Source: an uncultured Lachnospiraceae bacterium (lineage in GTDB: Bacteria; Bacillota; Clostridia; Lachnospirales; Lachnospiraceae). From it: a DNA stretch of 11,876 nt. Shown here in pieces: positions 1-6,833 of the stretch; the first letter of the stretch is position 1; every line of letters starts with the position of its first letter. A model generated the notes under the pieces. The model was not told the origin of the DNA, searched no databases, and worked only from the letters and a program-made list of their open reading frames with translations. The DNA is taken from assembly GCA_905236545.1 (NCBI GenBank), contig CAJOQO010000099.1:1-11876 (forward strand), in the 5' to 3' direction. The translations under genes and the position numbers were made by a program.

Positions 1-19
1 CTTCTTCTTATCTGTCAGA

Positions 20-1096
20 TTATCTGTCAGTCATACTGTATGTAAACACCTCGGATATTTCCCTGTCGTAACCGTCATAAAAACCGCTCGGCATCCCAAG
101 TATGATCCTCGCGCCTCTGTTATACAGAAGAAGCAGACTGCCTGTATCCTTATCAAAGGTCAGGCCTTCGATTTCTCCCTGCTTTGTCACATCATCGAAG
201 GTCCTCTCCAGCGTAACGGTGCAGAAGGTACTGTTATCCGTGATCTTTGTCCGGTACAGATGATCGGGTTCATTGTCATCGGCAGTTCCGTCATCCGCCG
301 TCATATAGAGATAACCATCATAGTATGCGATTCCCTGCAGCCACTGAGGCGGCATCTGCAGGTGAACCTTTCCAAGATACTTTCCCGTTTCCAGATCGTA
401 CCTGTACAGATAGCGGCCGCTTTCCTCTCCGACCCAGGAACACATCCAGACAGACTTTGTATCCGGATCCACCGCGATTCCGGAGCACTCAAGCTGTCCG
501 CTTTCCTCGTTAAAGGAGAAGGTCCTTTTCAGTTTAAGCGTATCGCCATCGTAAACGGCGATCTGGATATTCTTGCCGACGCCATCCATGAAATACTCGG
601 CGCCGATATACAGTTCATTCTCGTATACATCGATATCCGCGATGTGATTGACCTCCATCTCATAGCCCTCAAAGGGGGATTCATTTTTCAGAATCAGATT
701 CCAGTCCTTATCATATTTTGCAAGGGTGGTGGAACCGCTCACCCAGTAATACCCGCCCTCGGCGCATACGCCCTGTCTTCCCTCAACCTCCACAGAACCG
801 GTCAGGGTATACGCATGTACCGGCAGCAAAGCGGCAGGGTCATCCTCCGGCCTTGACGACGCGGCTGCCTCCGTCTCCTCTCCCTGCGTCCGGCCGTCCG
901 CATCATCAAATGCGTCATCCGCACCATCAAACGCGTCATCCGCATCATAAAGATCCTTCTGGTTCTCTTCCTCATCATACGCTTTATGAGTTTCCCGCTG
1001 TATCTTCCCGCCGGCATCCTTGCCATAAGCAATCGATACGCAGCCAAGCATCAGCGTACCGGCAAGCAGCCCAATCGTGGTCTTTCTAAGCAGCAT
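20..1096 (-). CDS. Secreted beta-propeller-like protein of unknown function
   Basis: Product of 358 residues. The ATG at 1096 is chosen because AAGGAGAG (1101-1108) lies 4 bp upstream; an in-frame TTG at 1114 would put this site inside the gene. Residues 1-25 form a signal peptide: Arg4-Lys5, a hydrophobic stretch, then either a weak lipobox (LMLGC, Cys19) or a signal peptidase I site after AYG. An acidic linker with a DADDAFDGADDAFDD repeat covers about residues 50-66. From about residue 90 there are repeated strand-rich blocks of the form 'GIAYYDGYLYM', 'GIAVDPDTKSVWM', 'YRYDLETGKYLGKV' and 'GLTFDKDTGSLLLLY', typical of NHL/YVTN/phytase-like propellers. This suggests an extracellular binding or scaffold role, but no catalytic residues are recognised. 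It has its own promoter and is divergent from the next gene. The fold is moderately supported; the function is unknown. Confidence 0.8.
   Translation of the reverse strand: MLLRKTTIGLLAGTLMLGCVSIAYGKDAGGKIQRETHKAYDEEENQKDLYDADDAFDGADDAFDDADGRTQGEETEAAASSRPEDDPAALLPVHAYTLTGSVEVEGRQGVCAEGGYYWVSGSTTLAKYDKDWNLILKNESPFEGYEMEVNHIADIDVYENELYIGAEYFMDGVGKNIQIAVYDGDTLKLKRTFSFNEESGQLECSGIAVDPDTKSVWMCSWVGEESGRYLYRYDLETGKYLGKVHLQMPPQWLQGIAYYDGYLYMTADDGTADDNEPDHLYRTKITDNSTFCTVTLERTFDDVTKQGEIEGLTFDKDTGSLLLLYNRGARIILGMPSGFYDGYDREISEVFTYSMTDR
900..948 (-). repeat. 21-bp tandem repeat encoding an acidic linker
   Basis: Two near-identical 21-bp units (900-920 and 921-941, two mismatches) and a partial third copy (942-948) lie inside the propeller gene. 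Each unit encodes an acidic DADDAFD-type heptad. The whole repeat is in frame, so copy-number change would lengthen or shorten the linker without breaking the gene. Confidence 0.75.
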
Positions 1097-1160
1097 AATT
1101 CTCTCCTTACACAATAATGAGCAATCGTATCCACCCTATCCTGTTGAATCGGCTCATTCG

Positions 1161-1190
1161 ATTATAGCACACAGGACGCTCACAGGTGAA
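1161..1190 (-). promoter_or_regulatory. Promoter of the propeller gene
   Basis: Read on the minus strand, a perfect TATAAT -10 (1161-1166) is preceded by TGC (extended -10, TGnTATAAT). A TTCACC -35 (1185-1190) lies 18 bp upstream. This predicts a leader of roughly 55-60 nt before the ATG at 1096. It is the best sigma-A type promoter in the window. The -35 overlaps a GTGAACA repeat (1186-1192), which could be an operator. Confidence 0.65.
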
Positions 1191-1296
1191 CAAAATATGC
1201 CGCCTGGTGATCAGACAGAAAAATGATCCATGGACACAATATGTTCACATTATTGATCTATGATTGTCACGCATTATTCGCAGTATTCACTGTGAA
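1186..1296. promoter_or_regulatory. Divergent intergenic region with GTGAA/TTCAC repeats
   Basis: The region between the two divergent secreted-protein genes contains GTGAACA (1186-1192), its exact inverse TGTTCAC (1242-1248), and a perfect 5-1-5 palindrome TTCAC-T-GTGAA (1286-1296). The first copy overlaps the -35 of the leftward gene and the last lies about 40 bp before the rightward start. The rightward promoter is unclear: TATGAT at 1259-1264 is the best -10 but has no well-spaced -35. The operator role is inference. Confidence 0.35.
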
Positions 1297-1338
1297 ACTC
1301 ACTGTAAATCCATAATCTGAACTGGAGGAATGTATTCT

Positions 1339-2301
1339 ATGAGAAGAACAATTGCGGCAGCTGCAACTGCCATATTTGCAGTATCGATGGTTACCACCGC
1401 TTTTGCAGATGATGTTACCGTCAGAACTTCGGTCGGCTCCGGAGAGGTCGTTTTCACGGAGACATCGGAAAAAGCGGAGATCTCCGAAGCAGATCTGACC
1501 AGCCTCGTAAAGAATGGCATCAAATCCCTGAATGAGAGTGAAGCGTTCAACGCATTCGTGGATGCGGAAGCATCCGTTACACTGAATCTCAGTGAAAAGA
1601 ATGCGATCAATCTCGTTGGAAGCGCCATCGGCACCTTCAATCGGAACCAGAATGACGGATATGCCTCTTTTTCCTATTCTCTGGAAGGAATCGGCGATCC
1701 TCAGAACGGGAAATATGAATCGTATCACTGGGTAAAGGATGATACCCATTATACTGCCGAATCATCCGGAAACGGCTGGACTGTAAAGGAAGAGGATCTC
1801 ATCTCTAAGGTTCTCGAACAGCTGGAGGACTCAATGGATGCGGAAGAGGTCAAGGATGTCTCTCTGGAAGGACTGCTTCCGAATCTTTACGAGGAGAACG
1901 GAGAGAAATACTATGTCTGCCTGTACAACAAGGACACGCTGATGAAGTCTGTCAGCAACATCCCCGGAGCGGAGCTGTATACCGCCATGGCGGAAGGTTA
2001 CCTGGAAGACAACGATATTAAGCTGATCGCGGTCGTGAACGCCAAAACCGGTCTTCTTCGTGCCTTCTCCCTGGATGCTTCCGGCGCCAGGGGCCAGCTT
2101 CCCGGAGAACTGTTAGGCGCAGAAGGCTCGATGAGCTACAGTGCCGGCGACCTCTATGCCACGATCCTCCTGGATACGGATGCGCAGACGATCGAGATTC
2201 CGGAAGAAGTCCTGAACACTCCGGTAACCAGGGAAGAGGGACTTGATCTGGATCTCAACTCGCTGCTGGGCAGCCTCGGTGTTGAGGGTGGCAACGAGTA
2301 A
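1339..2301 (+). CDS. Secreted protein of unknown function
   Basis: Product of 320 residues. The ATG at 1339 is preferred to the in-frame ATG at 1330: GGAGG (1324-1328) is 10 nt from the former but only 1 nt from the latter. A classical signal peptide covers residues 1-23 (Arg2-Arg3, Ala-rich core, AFA|DD cleavage), with no lipobox cysteine. The mature protein is acidic and strand-rich, with blocks such as 'DGYASFSYSLEGI', 'YHWVKDDTHYTA', 'YYVCLYNKDTLM' and 'IKLIAVVNAKTGLLRAFSLD'. This pattern resembles the half-barrel lipid-binding-type lipoprotein families (LolA/LppX-like or DUF6612-like), but the resemblance is loose and rests on pattern only. It ends shortly before a hairpin terminator, so it is probably monocistronic. 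I cannot assign a function. Confidence 0.8.
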   Translation: MRRTIAAAATAIFAVSMVTTAFADDVTVRTSVGSGEVVFTETSEKAEISEADLTSLVKNGIKSLNESEAFNAFVDAEASVTLNLSEKNAINLVGSAIGTFNRNQNDGYASFSYSLEGIGDPQNGKYESYHWVKDDTHYTAESSGNGWTVKEEDLISKVLEQLEDSMDAEEVKDVSLEGLLPNLYEENGEKYYVCLYNKDTLMKSVSNIPGAELYTAMAEGYLEDNDIKLIAVVNAKTGLLRAFSLDASGARGQLPGELLGAEGSMSYSAGDLYATILLDTDAQTIEIPEEVLNTPVTREEGLDLDLNSLLGSLGVEGGNE

Positions 2302-2340
2302 GGAGAACCGGTTCATCAGAGGGATGAATCTTTGATCATG

Positions 2341-2395
2341 AGCTGTGAAGAAACGGGATCAGGTCAATCCCGCGCTTCACAGCTTCTTCATTTGT
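2341..2395 (+). terminator. Hairpin terminator after the secreted-protein gene
   Basis: A perfect 10-bp stem AGCTGTGAAG (2341-2350) / CTTCACAGCT (2375-2384) encloses a second stem GGGAT/ATCCC. It is followed by TCTTCATTTG, a modest U-rich tail. Its position 40 bp after the stop supports a rho-independent terminator; the imperfect tail lowers certainty. Confidence 0.7.
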
Positions 2396-2406
2396 AATGA
2401 TTCAGC

Positions 2407-2451
2407 ACCCCCACACAGCAAAGAGCACGAAGTGTTCTGAGCAATGGGGGT
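2407..2451 (+). promoter_or_regulatory. Nested inverted repeat in the SDR leader
   Basis: Outer arms ACCCCCA (2407-2413) and TGGGGGT (2445-2451) enclose an inner stem GAGCAC-GAA-GTGTTC (one G-U pair). It lies between the upstream terminator and the SDR ribosome binding site, with no U-tract, so it is not a simple terminator. It could be a leader structure or an operator; the function is unknown. Confidence 0.35.
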
Positions 2452-2479
2452 TCTGAATGCTGTCAAAGGAGCAGGCGGC

Positions 2480-3259
2480 ATGAAAATCGCTGTCATAACC
2501 GGAGCATCCAGCGGCCTCGGAAAAGAATATGTGAAAGAGCTGGGCCGGACGGAAACCGGAATAGAGGAAATCTGGGCAATTGCCAGACGAAAGGACCGCC
2601 TTCAGGAACTCAGTGCCCTGTCCGGGATACCGGTCAGGGCGCTGTCCTGTGATCTGGTTGAAAAAAGCAGCATTGATGAGCTGTCAAAGCTGATGTCGGA
2701 AGAAAAACCCGAGATCAGGATCCTCATCAATGCCGCCGGTTTCGGAAAGATCGGAAGCAGCGTGGACATCGGCCTGGAAGAAACAGACAGAATGATCGAT
2801 CTGAACTGCCGCGCCGCGGTAGATATGACATACATCTGCATCCCTTATATGAGTGCAGGCTCCAGGATCATGGAGATCTGCTCCACTTCCGGTTTTCAGC
2901 CGTTCCAGTACCTGAACGTATACGCCGCGTCCAAGGCTTTCCTGTACCGGTTTTCCAGAGCGCTGAGAGTAGAGCTGTTTTCCGCGGGGATTAAAGTGAC
3001 AGCGGTCTGCCCCTATTGGATCAAAGATACGGAATTCATTCCTTTCGCGGAAAATGCGGGAGCCGGTCGTAAGAAAAAGATCCGGCATTATCCGCTTTCC
3101 TCCAGCGTGCATTCCGTAGCGGTGCATTCCCTTCTGGATTCGAGGCTGGGGCTTGCGGTATCCACTCCCGGAATCATGTGCACCATCCACAGGATTGCGG
3201 CAAAGGTGATTCCCGCGGAACTGATGATGGGAATCTGGGCAGTTCTCCGGCGGATCTGA
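2480..3259 (+). CDS. Short-chain dehydrogenase/reductase (SDR family)
   Basis: Product of 259 residues, the normal size for a classical SDR, which oxidises an alcohol or reduces a carbonyl with NAD(P)(H) in the cytoplasm. The ATG at 2480 is chosen because AAAGGAG (2465-2471) lies 8 nt upstream; an in-frame ATG at 2444 has no such site and falls inside a hairpin. The Rossmann glycine motif TGASSGLG is at residues 7-14. Arg36-Arg37 at the end of beta-2 favours NADP(H). NAAG is at 84-87. The catalytic tetrad is complete: Asn109, Ser135, Tyr148 and Lys152 (YAASK). The C-terminal part is hydrophobic and variable, as expected for the substrate side. The closest style is the DltE/YqjQ group of general SDRs; the substrate is unknown. 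It stands alone on the plus strand and converges on the minus-strand gene at 3327. Confidence 0.92.
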   Translation: MKIAVITGASSGLGKEYVKELGRTETGIEEIWAIARRKDRLQELSALSGIPVRALSCDLVEKSSIDELSKLMSEEKPEIRILINAAGFGKIGSSVDIGLEETDRMIDLNCRAAVDMTYICIPYMSAGSRIMEICSTSGFQPFQYLNVYAASKAFLYRFSRALRVELFSAGIKVTAVCPYWIKDTEFIPFAENAGAGRKKKIRHYPLSSSVHSVAVHSLLDSRLGLAVSTPGIMCTIHRIAAKVIPAELMMGIWAVLRRI

Positions 3260-3271
3260 CGCACAGGAAAA

Positions 3272-3321
3272 CAGCCCCCGCCCTGATCAGATGGATCCGC
3301 GTTCCAGGTAAGTGGGGGCTG
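3272..3321. terminator. Bidirectional terminator between convergent genes
   Basis: Arms CAGCCCCC (3272-3279) and GGGGGCTG (3314-3321) have a possible inner CCTG/CAGG pairing. On the minus strand the stem is followed by TTTTCC, and on the plus strand by a pyrimidine-rich run. It sits between the SDR stop (3259) and the stop of the membrane-protein gene (3327), so it probably serves both. Confidence 0.65.
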
Positions 3322-3326
3322 AATCG

Positions 3327-3608
3327 TTACCTTTCTTTTCTCCTTCTGCATCGCTGGATTACCTTCTTTAAAAACAGGGTGATCACCACACACAATGGGA
3401 AGAACGGAGTAAACGGACCGGCCCAGAACAGAAGGTACGCTGTCGCTGCCGCAAAGCACCACTTCCATCCGAAAATGGCATAAAACAGGTATCCGCCCCA
3501 TACCGGAAAATACATAACCGCAACAACCAGGGCAAACAGAATGACTGTTTCCCTGTTGCCGCACTCGTCTTTTATCCGTTTCAGAAAACGAATCGCCTTT
3601 TCCTTCAT
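3327..3608 (-). CDS. Small membrane protein, unknown function
   Basis: Product of 93 residues. The start is ATG at 3608, whose A is also the last base of the upstream TGA (TGATG overlap), a standard translational-coupling arrangement; a GTG one codon earlier is less likely. A charged cytoplasmic N-terminus (KEKAIRFLKRIKDE) is followed by two or three hydrophobic segments: about residues 21-47, 50-66 and 67-83. The second and third are separated by a Pro-rich PFTPFFP turn. The tail is strongly basic (KKVIQRCRRRKER). By the positive-inside rule both ends would be cytoplasmic if there are two segments. No family is recognised. It is co-transcribed with the LexA-like micro-protein gene and ends at a terminator, so the two probably act together. 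Confidence 0.7.
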   Translation of the reverse strand: MKEKAIRFLKRIKDECGNRETVILFALVVAVMYFPVWGGYLFYAIFGWKWCFAAATAYLLFWAGPFTPFFPLCVVITLFLKKVIQRCRRRKER

Positions 3609-3757
3609 CACGCCACGTTCTTCTGGCCAAAAAACTCCGGTATCTTATCCTTACAGGATGCGCCCAGCCATTCCATCATCTCCTGCATGCTCGGCGCGAT
3701 ACCGTACAAATTGATATACGTCTGGATACACATCCTGATCTGCTGTTCTTTTTCCAT
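3608..3757 (-). CDS. 49-residue LexA-type winged-helix-like micro-protein
   Basis: A short gene with a near-perfect AAAGGAGG (3767-3774) 9 nt before its ATG. Its TGA overlaps the ATG of the next gene by one base. The sequence (MEKEQQIRMCIQTYINLYG, then IAPSMQEMMEWLGASCKD) follows the pattern of the first helices of the LexA DNA-binding domain: an amphipathic helix, 'G-x-x-PS', then 'x-E-x-x-x-x-LG'. In LexA this is the helix-turn-helix. Here the protein stops soon after (PEFFGQKNVA), without the wing or the peptidase domain. It may be a minimal DNA-binding regulator, a partner of the coupled membrane protein, or a fold lookalike used for protein contact. That it is a gene is well supported by the ribosome binding site and coupling; the function is inference. 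Confidence 0.75.
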   Translation of the reverse strand: MEKEQQIRMCIQTYINLYGIAPSMQEMMEWLGASCKDKIPEFFGQKNVA

Positions 3758-3766
3758 TCGGGCACA

Positions 3767-3774
3767 CCTCCTTT
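3767..3774 (-). promoter_or_regulatory. Strong ribosome binding site of the micro-protein gene
   Basis: AAAGGAGG on the minus strand, 9 nt before the ATG at 3757. This site is the main evidence that the 49-residue frame is translated. A TCCAC-TTT-GTGGA inverted repeat lies about 40 bp further upstream (roughly 3815-3827). Confidence 0.75.
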
Positions 3775-3887
3775 ACTTTGCTCTCATTCTCCTTCAGTTT
3801 AGAGGATGTCTGTGTCCACTTTGTGGAGCATCCATGAAGGAATCATTCATATATACGAAGCAACTTCAAGGAAGGATAACGCAGTGC

Positions 3888-5528
3888 TCAGCCGCGATCC
3901 AGAGCAATGAGCGCCGCCCCCAGCGCACCGCACAGCTGCGCCATGTCCGAAACAAAGATCTGCTCTCCAAGCTTTTCCTCCAGCGCCTTTACAACTCCCC
4001 TGTTCTGAGCCACACCACCCGTCATGATATAGGACGGCTCACCTCCAAGACGATGAACCAGGGATACGGTCTTTCCTGCCACAGCCATATCGAGTCCGTG
4101 AATGATATCCTCCGCGGGAGTGTTCTGAGCAATCAGCGAGACGACCTCAGATTCGGCAAAGACCGTGCACATGCTGGAGATCGCGACCTCGTTCTGCCAA
4201 TGAAGCCCCATTTCACTCATCTGAGACAGGCTGAGCTCCATGGTCCGTGCCATCATGTCCAGAAACCGCCCGGTACCTGCAGCGCATTTATCATTCATCA
4301 CAAAATTGATCACAGCGCCGGTCTCATCGATTCTGATCACCTTGGAATCCTGCCCGCCGATGTCAATCACCGTACGGGCTTCCGGAGAAAGAAAATGGGC
4401 GCCTCTGGCGTGGCAGGTAATCTCCGTAACAGAAGTATCGCAGACGCCGGTCGTCTCACGTCCATACCCCGTTGCAACAATGGCATCCAGATCGGACAGG
4501 GACAGGCCCGCCCTTGCGAGGGCGCTGTCCAGGGCTTTCCTTGCGCCGGATGCGGCGCCCTTTCCCGTGGGCAGAACAGCCGAGCCGATCATCCGGCCCT
4601 CCCGGTCCAGGATCACAGCATCGGTGCTGGAGGAGCCGCTGTCCACCCCCGCAACATAGCGAATCCTGTGATTCCTTCCGGACGCAATACCGCCCTGCGC
4701 CTGTATGGTTTCGTTAAATGCATCAAGCCGTGTGTGCAGCTGTCCGCCTGAGAGCGGCGTACTGTCCGTTTCGATCTTCAAGAGAGGCACCTCGCTGTTT
4801 TCCCTGCGCTGCCGGTAGGCAAAGCCGTAGTAATCACAGAATTTCACCGTATGACAGATGATGCCTGCAGCGTAAGGATCGGATTCTTCCCTGCGAAAAA
4901 GCATCCGCATGCAGGGATGCTCCTGTTTCAGGAGCGCACCGGCATAACCGGCATAGAATTCACCCCCCGCCGGTTCCGGAAGCCGGCGGCTGCCGGTACA
5001 GGTACCATCCGTCACCGGAAGGGAAGTCCTTTCACGGATCGTGTTCAGCAGGACTTTTCCGCCATGGGCTCCGGTCAGGAGAATATGCGGTTCTTTCCGA
5101 TCCTCCGCCTGTGCGGACTTATGCCAGGAGGCGAATGCCCTTTCTTCCTTCAGACGGCACCCAAAGGCCCGCTCCAGGGCTTCGCTCAGGCGCCGCAGTT
5201 CTTTTCTGATCAGGGAAACCTCCGCGTTCCCGCATTTATGCGGAAGGGAAAACAGAAAGAGAAACTTCATTCTCCCCTGGTCAAGAAGCACATCGTAGAT
5301 CCGGCGGCAGACATCGCAGCAGTCCACCAGGAGCAGGCTGTCAATTCCTTTTTCCAGAACCTCTTCCAGAACCGCTTTCCCATAGCCGCAGAGATTGGGA
5401 TGCGCGCAGCTGTCGGCGCACTCAAAAGACGCCGGAGCCGGATCCAGCCGTTCCGAGGGAACGCCAAACCCGTCAAGCAGTTCCAGCGGCGTGTATTTGC
5501 AGACATAGTAAACCGTGTCAGTCGTCAT
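3888..5528 (-). CDS. 2-hydroxyacyl-CoA dehydratase subunit fused to its ATP-dependent activase
   Basis: Product of 546 residues, starting at the ATG at 5528 (GAGAAGGG just upstream; overlaps the previous gene by 11 bp). Residues 1 to about 285 form a D-component-like module of the HgdA/HgdB/BcrB type. Its cysteines are Cys37, Cys41, Cys47 (PNLCGYGKA), Cys70-Cys71-x-x-Cys74 (DCCDVC) and Cys225/Cys231 (KFCDYYGF). Residues about 290-546 form a complete HgdC/BcrA-type activase of the ASKHA fold: DSGSSSTD (Asp296), ATGYGRE, IGGQDSK, the cluster ligand Cys415 (NDKCAAGTGRF), the second ligand Cys454 (SMCTVFAESEV), and GGVAQN. In this family the homodimeric activase carries one [4Fe-4S] cluster between subunits and uses ATP to push an electron into the dehydratase for radical dehydration or reductive chemistry. 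Activase and subunit are usually separate polypeptides; here they are one. No CoA-transferase or electron-transfer flavoprotein is nearby, so the substrate is unknown. A reductase of the double-cubane type is an alternative. Confidence 0.9.
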   Translation of the reverse strand: MTTDTVYYVCKYTPLELLDGFGVPSERLDPAPASFECADSCAHPNLCGYGKAVLEEVLEKGIDSLLLVDCCDVCRRIYDVLLDQGRMKFLFLFSLPHKCGNAEVSLIRKELRRLSEALERAFGCRLKEERAFASWHKSAQAEDRKEPHILLTGAHGGKVLLNTIRERTSLPVTDGTCTGSRRLPEPAGGEFYAGYAGALLKQEHPCMRMLFRREESDPYAAGIICHTVKFCDYYGFAYRQRRENSEVPLLKIETDSTPLSGGQLHTRLDAFNETIQAQGGIASGRNHRIRYVAGVDSGSSSTDAVILDREGRMIGSAVLPTGKGAASGARKALDSALARAGLSLSDLDAIVATGYGRETTGVCDTSVTEITCHARGAHFLSPEARTVIDIGGQDSKVIRIDETGAVINFVMNDKCAAGTGRFLDMMARTMELSLSQMSEMGLHWQNEVAISSMCTVFAESEVVSLIAQNTPAEDIIHGLDMAVAGKTVSLVHRLGGEPSYIMTGGVAQNRGVVKALEEKLGEQIFVSDMAQLCGALGAALIALDRG

Positions 5529-6792
5529 GCTTTCCCTTCTCCAGCATCTCCAGAAAGGCGTCAAGCCTGGTGGCTGTCTGTCCGTCGGATGCGTTGCGTC
5601 TGTCGCAGCCATCCCCATTGAGGATCAGGGTGGGAAATCCCTGCTTTTCCAGATGCGTTTTCAACACGCCGGATATCCCCATGGTCTGTTTGCAGCCCCA
5701 GTGACAAAAGCAGATCACTCCGTCCGCATTCACTGCCCTGGCAGCCTCCTCCGCCGCCATGACCCGTTCCTGTCCCCCGTTCCAGCGGCTGCAGACAAGC
5801 CGTCTTGCCATACTTTCATAAGGCTGATCCGGATCGATATCCACCAGCCCCTCAAAGGCCATATCGCTGCCTGTGATCTGACACCGGTCATTCAGGTTCA
5901 GAAGCTCCCTCACAGGTTTCTGCCACTGCGGGATGGTATGAAGCCAGAGCAGCTTTGTCCCTTTTGCAGGCGCGGCGTTCCTGAAATCCTGAAGGAGCAT
6001 CTTTGCATACTTCGCAGCCCCTTCCGTGCCCAGAGCGTTGTGGGACAGATAGATTTCATAGAGCTCACTGGTCACATCACCGGGAAGATACCGGCTGCCC
6101 CTGTAATGCATGCACGCGCGGAGGGCTTCGACCGTATCCCTGCTGCGGATCATATTCTCCCGAAGGCGCTCCGGATCCAGCTTCTTCCCTGTACGCTCTT
6201 CCAGAAAAGCGGTCAGCTCCCGGAACTGATCCGCCACATAGCGGATGCTCTCTTCGTTCTGATCCTTTGGAACGTCCACATAATACTGCGGTATGTGATA
6301 ATACTCTGAAAGCTCCCGGAAGGTCAGGTTATTTGCATCGCAGAGCAGGGAGGTATTGACCACCATCGCCGGGGCAGGGAGAACCTTCGCATACGCGCTG
6401 CCGAGAAGAACTTTATGATAAGAACAAAAAGTCTCGGCGATTCCTTCTGCCTCAGCAGCTTCCGCAAAAACGGACTCTGCCCAGGTCCCGCACAGAAAGG
6501 CGGAGTACATTTCGGCGCACATCGGCACGATGTCCATCGCCTCCAGCAGTTCACAGGGCATAAAAACGCTGACCAGAGCCGCTTTTTCCGGATGGGACAG
6601 CATCCTTGTGACGGTACGGTTGATATGCCGGGCGGAGAACTGCCGGGAGGGAGGCAGCTGCCTGTCCGGAGCAAATGCCAGCCTGAGTCCAAAGGCACGG
6701 TAGCCGGCCAGAAGCAGCTTCCGGGTATAAACAGGTTTTTGCAGAGCATTTCTGCAGATGTGCTGCCCAAAGCTCCTGATTATATCAGCCAT
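5518..6792 (-). CDS. 2-hydroxyacyl-CoA dehydratase family D-type subunit
   Basis: Product of 424 residues, within the usual range for HgdA/HgdB/FldB/BcrB-type subunits. The ATG at 6792 has GGTGG 5 nt upstream; an in-frame GTG at 6801 (AGGA upstream) is possible and would add three residues. Candidate Fe-S ligands stand at the family's usual places: Cys80 (FMPCELLEAM), Cys123 (FCSYHKVLLG) and Cys361/Cys363/Cys367 (CFCHWGCKQT). 'SVFMPCELLEAMDIVPMCAE' and 'TLILNGDGCD' are also characteristic. The downstream gene encodes a second D-like module plus activase, so the enzyme is probably a heterodimer whose activator is built into one partner. The cytoplasmic reaction is probably removal of water from, or two-electron reduction of, an acyl-CoA. 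The 41-bp gap to the upstream permease/c-di-GMP gene holds no terminator, which suggests co-transcription. The substrate cannot be assigned. Confidence 0.9.
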   Translation of the reverse strand: MADIIRSFGQHICRNALQKPVYTRKLLLAGYRAFGLRLAFAPDRQLPPSRQFSARHINRTVTRMLSHPEKAALVSVFMPCELLEAMDIVPMCAEMYSAFLCGTWAESVFAEAAEAEGIAETFCSYHKVLLGSAYAKVLPAPAMVVNTSLLCDANNLTFRELSEYYHIPQYYVDVPKDQNEESIRYVADQFRELTAFLEERTGKKLDPERLRENMIRSRDTVEALRACMHYRGSRYLPGDVTSELYEIYLSHNALGTEGAAKYAKMLLQDFRNAAPAKGTKLLWLHTIPQWQKPVRELLNLNDRCQITGSDMAFEGLVDIDPDQPYESMARRLVCSRWNGGQERVMAAEEAARAVNADGVICFCHWGCKQTMGISGVLKTHLEKQGFPTLILNGDGCDRRNASDGQTATRLDAFLEMLEKGKHDD

Positions 6793-6833
6793 AAAAACCA
6801 CCGCCGTCCTGCATCAGGGAAACACTGACGGAA

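Noticed and set aside
3687..4751. Plus-strand open frame of 354 codons over the activase gene
   Set aside because: It is antisense to the conserved activase motifs and to the micro-protein gene, with no ribosome binding site or recognisable family.
5515..6309. Plus-strand open frame of 264 codons over the dehydratase gene
   Set aside because: It is antisense to conserved dehydratase cysteine motifs and resembles no protein family.
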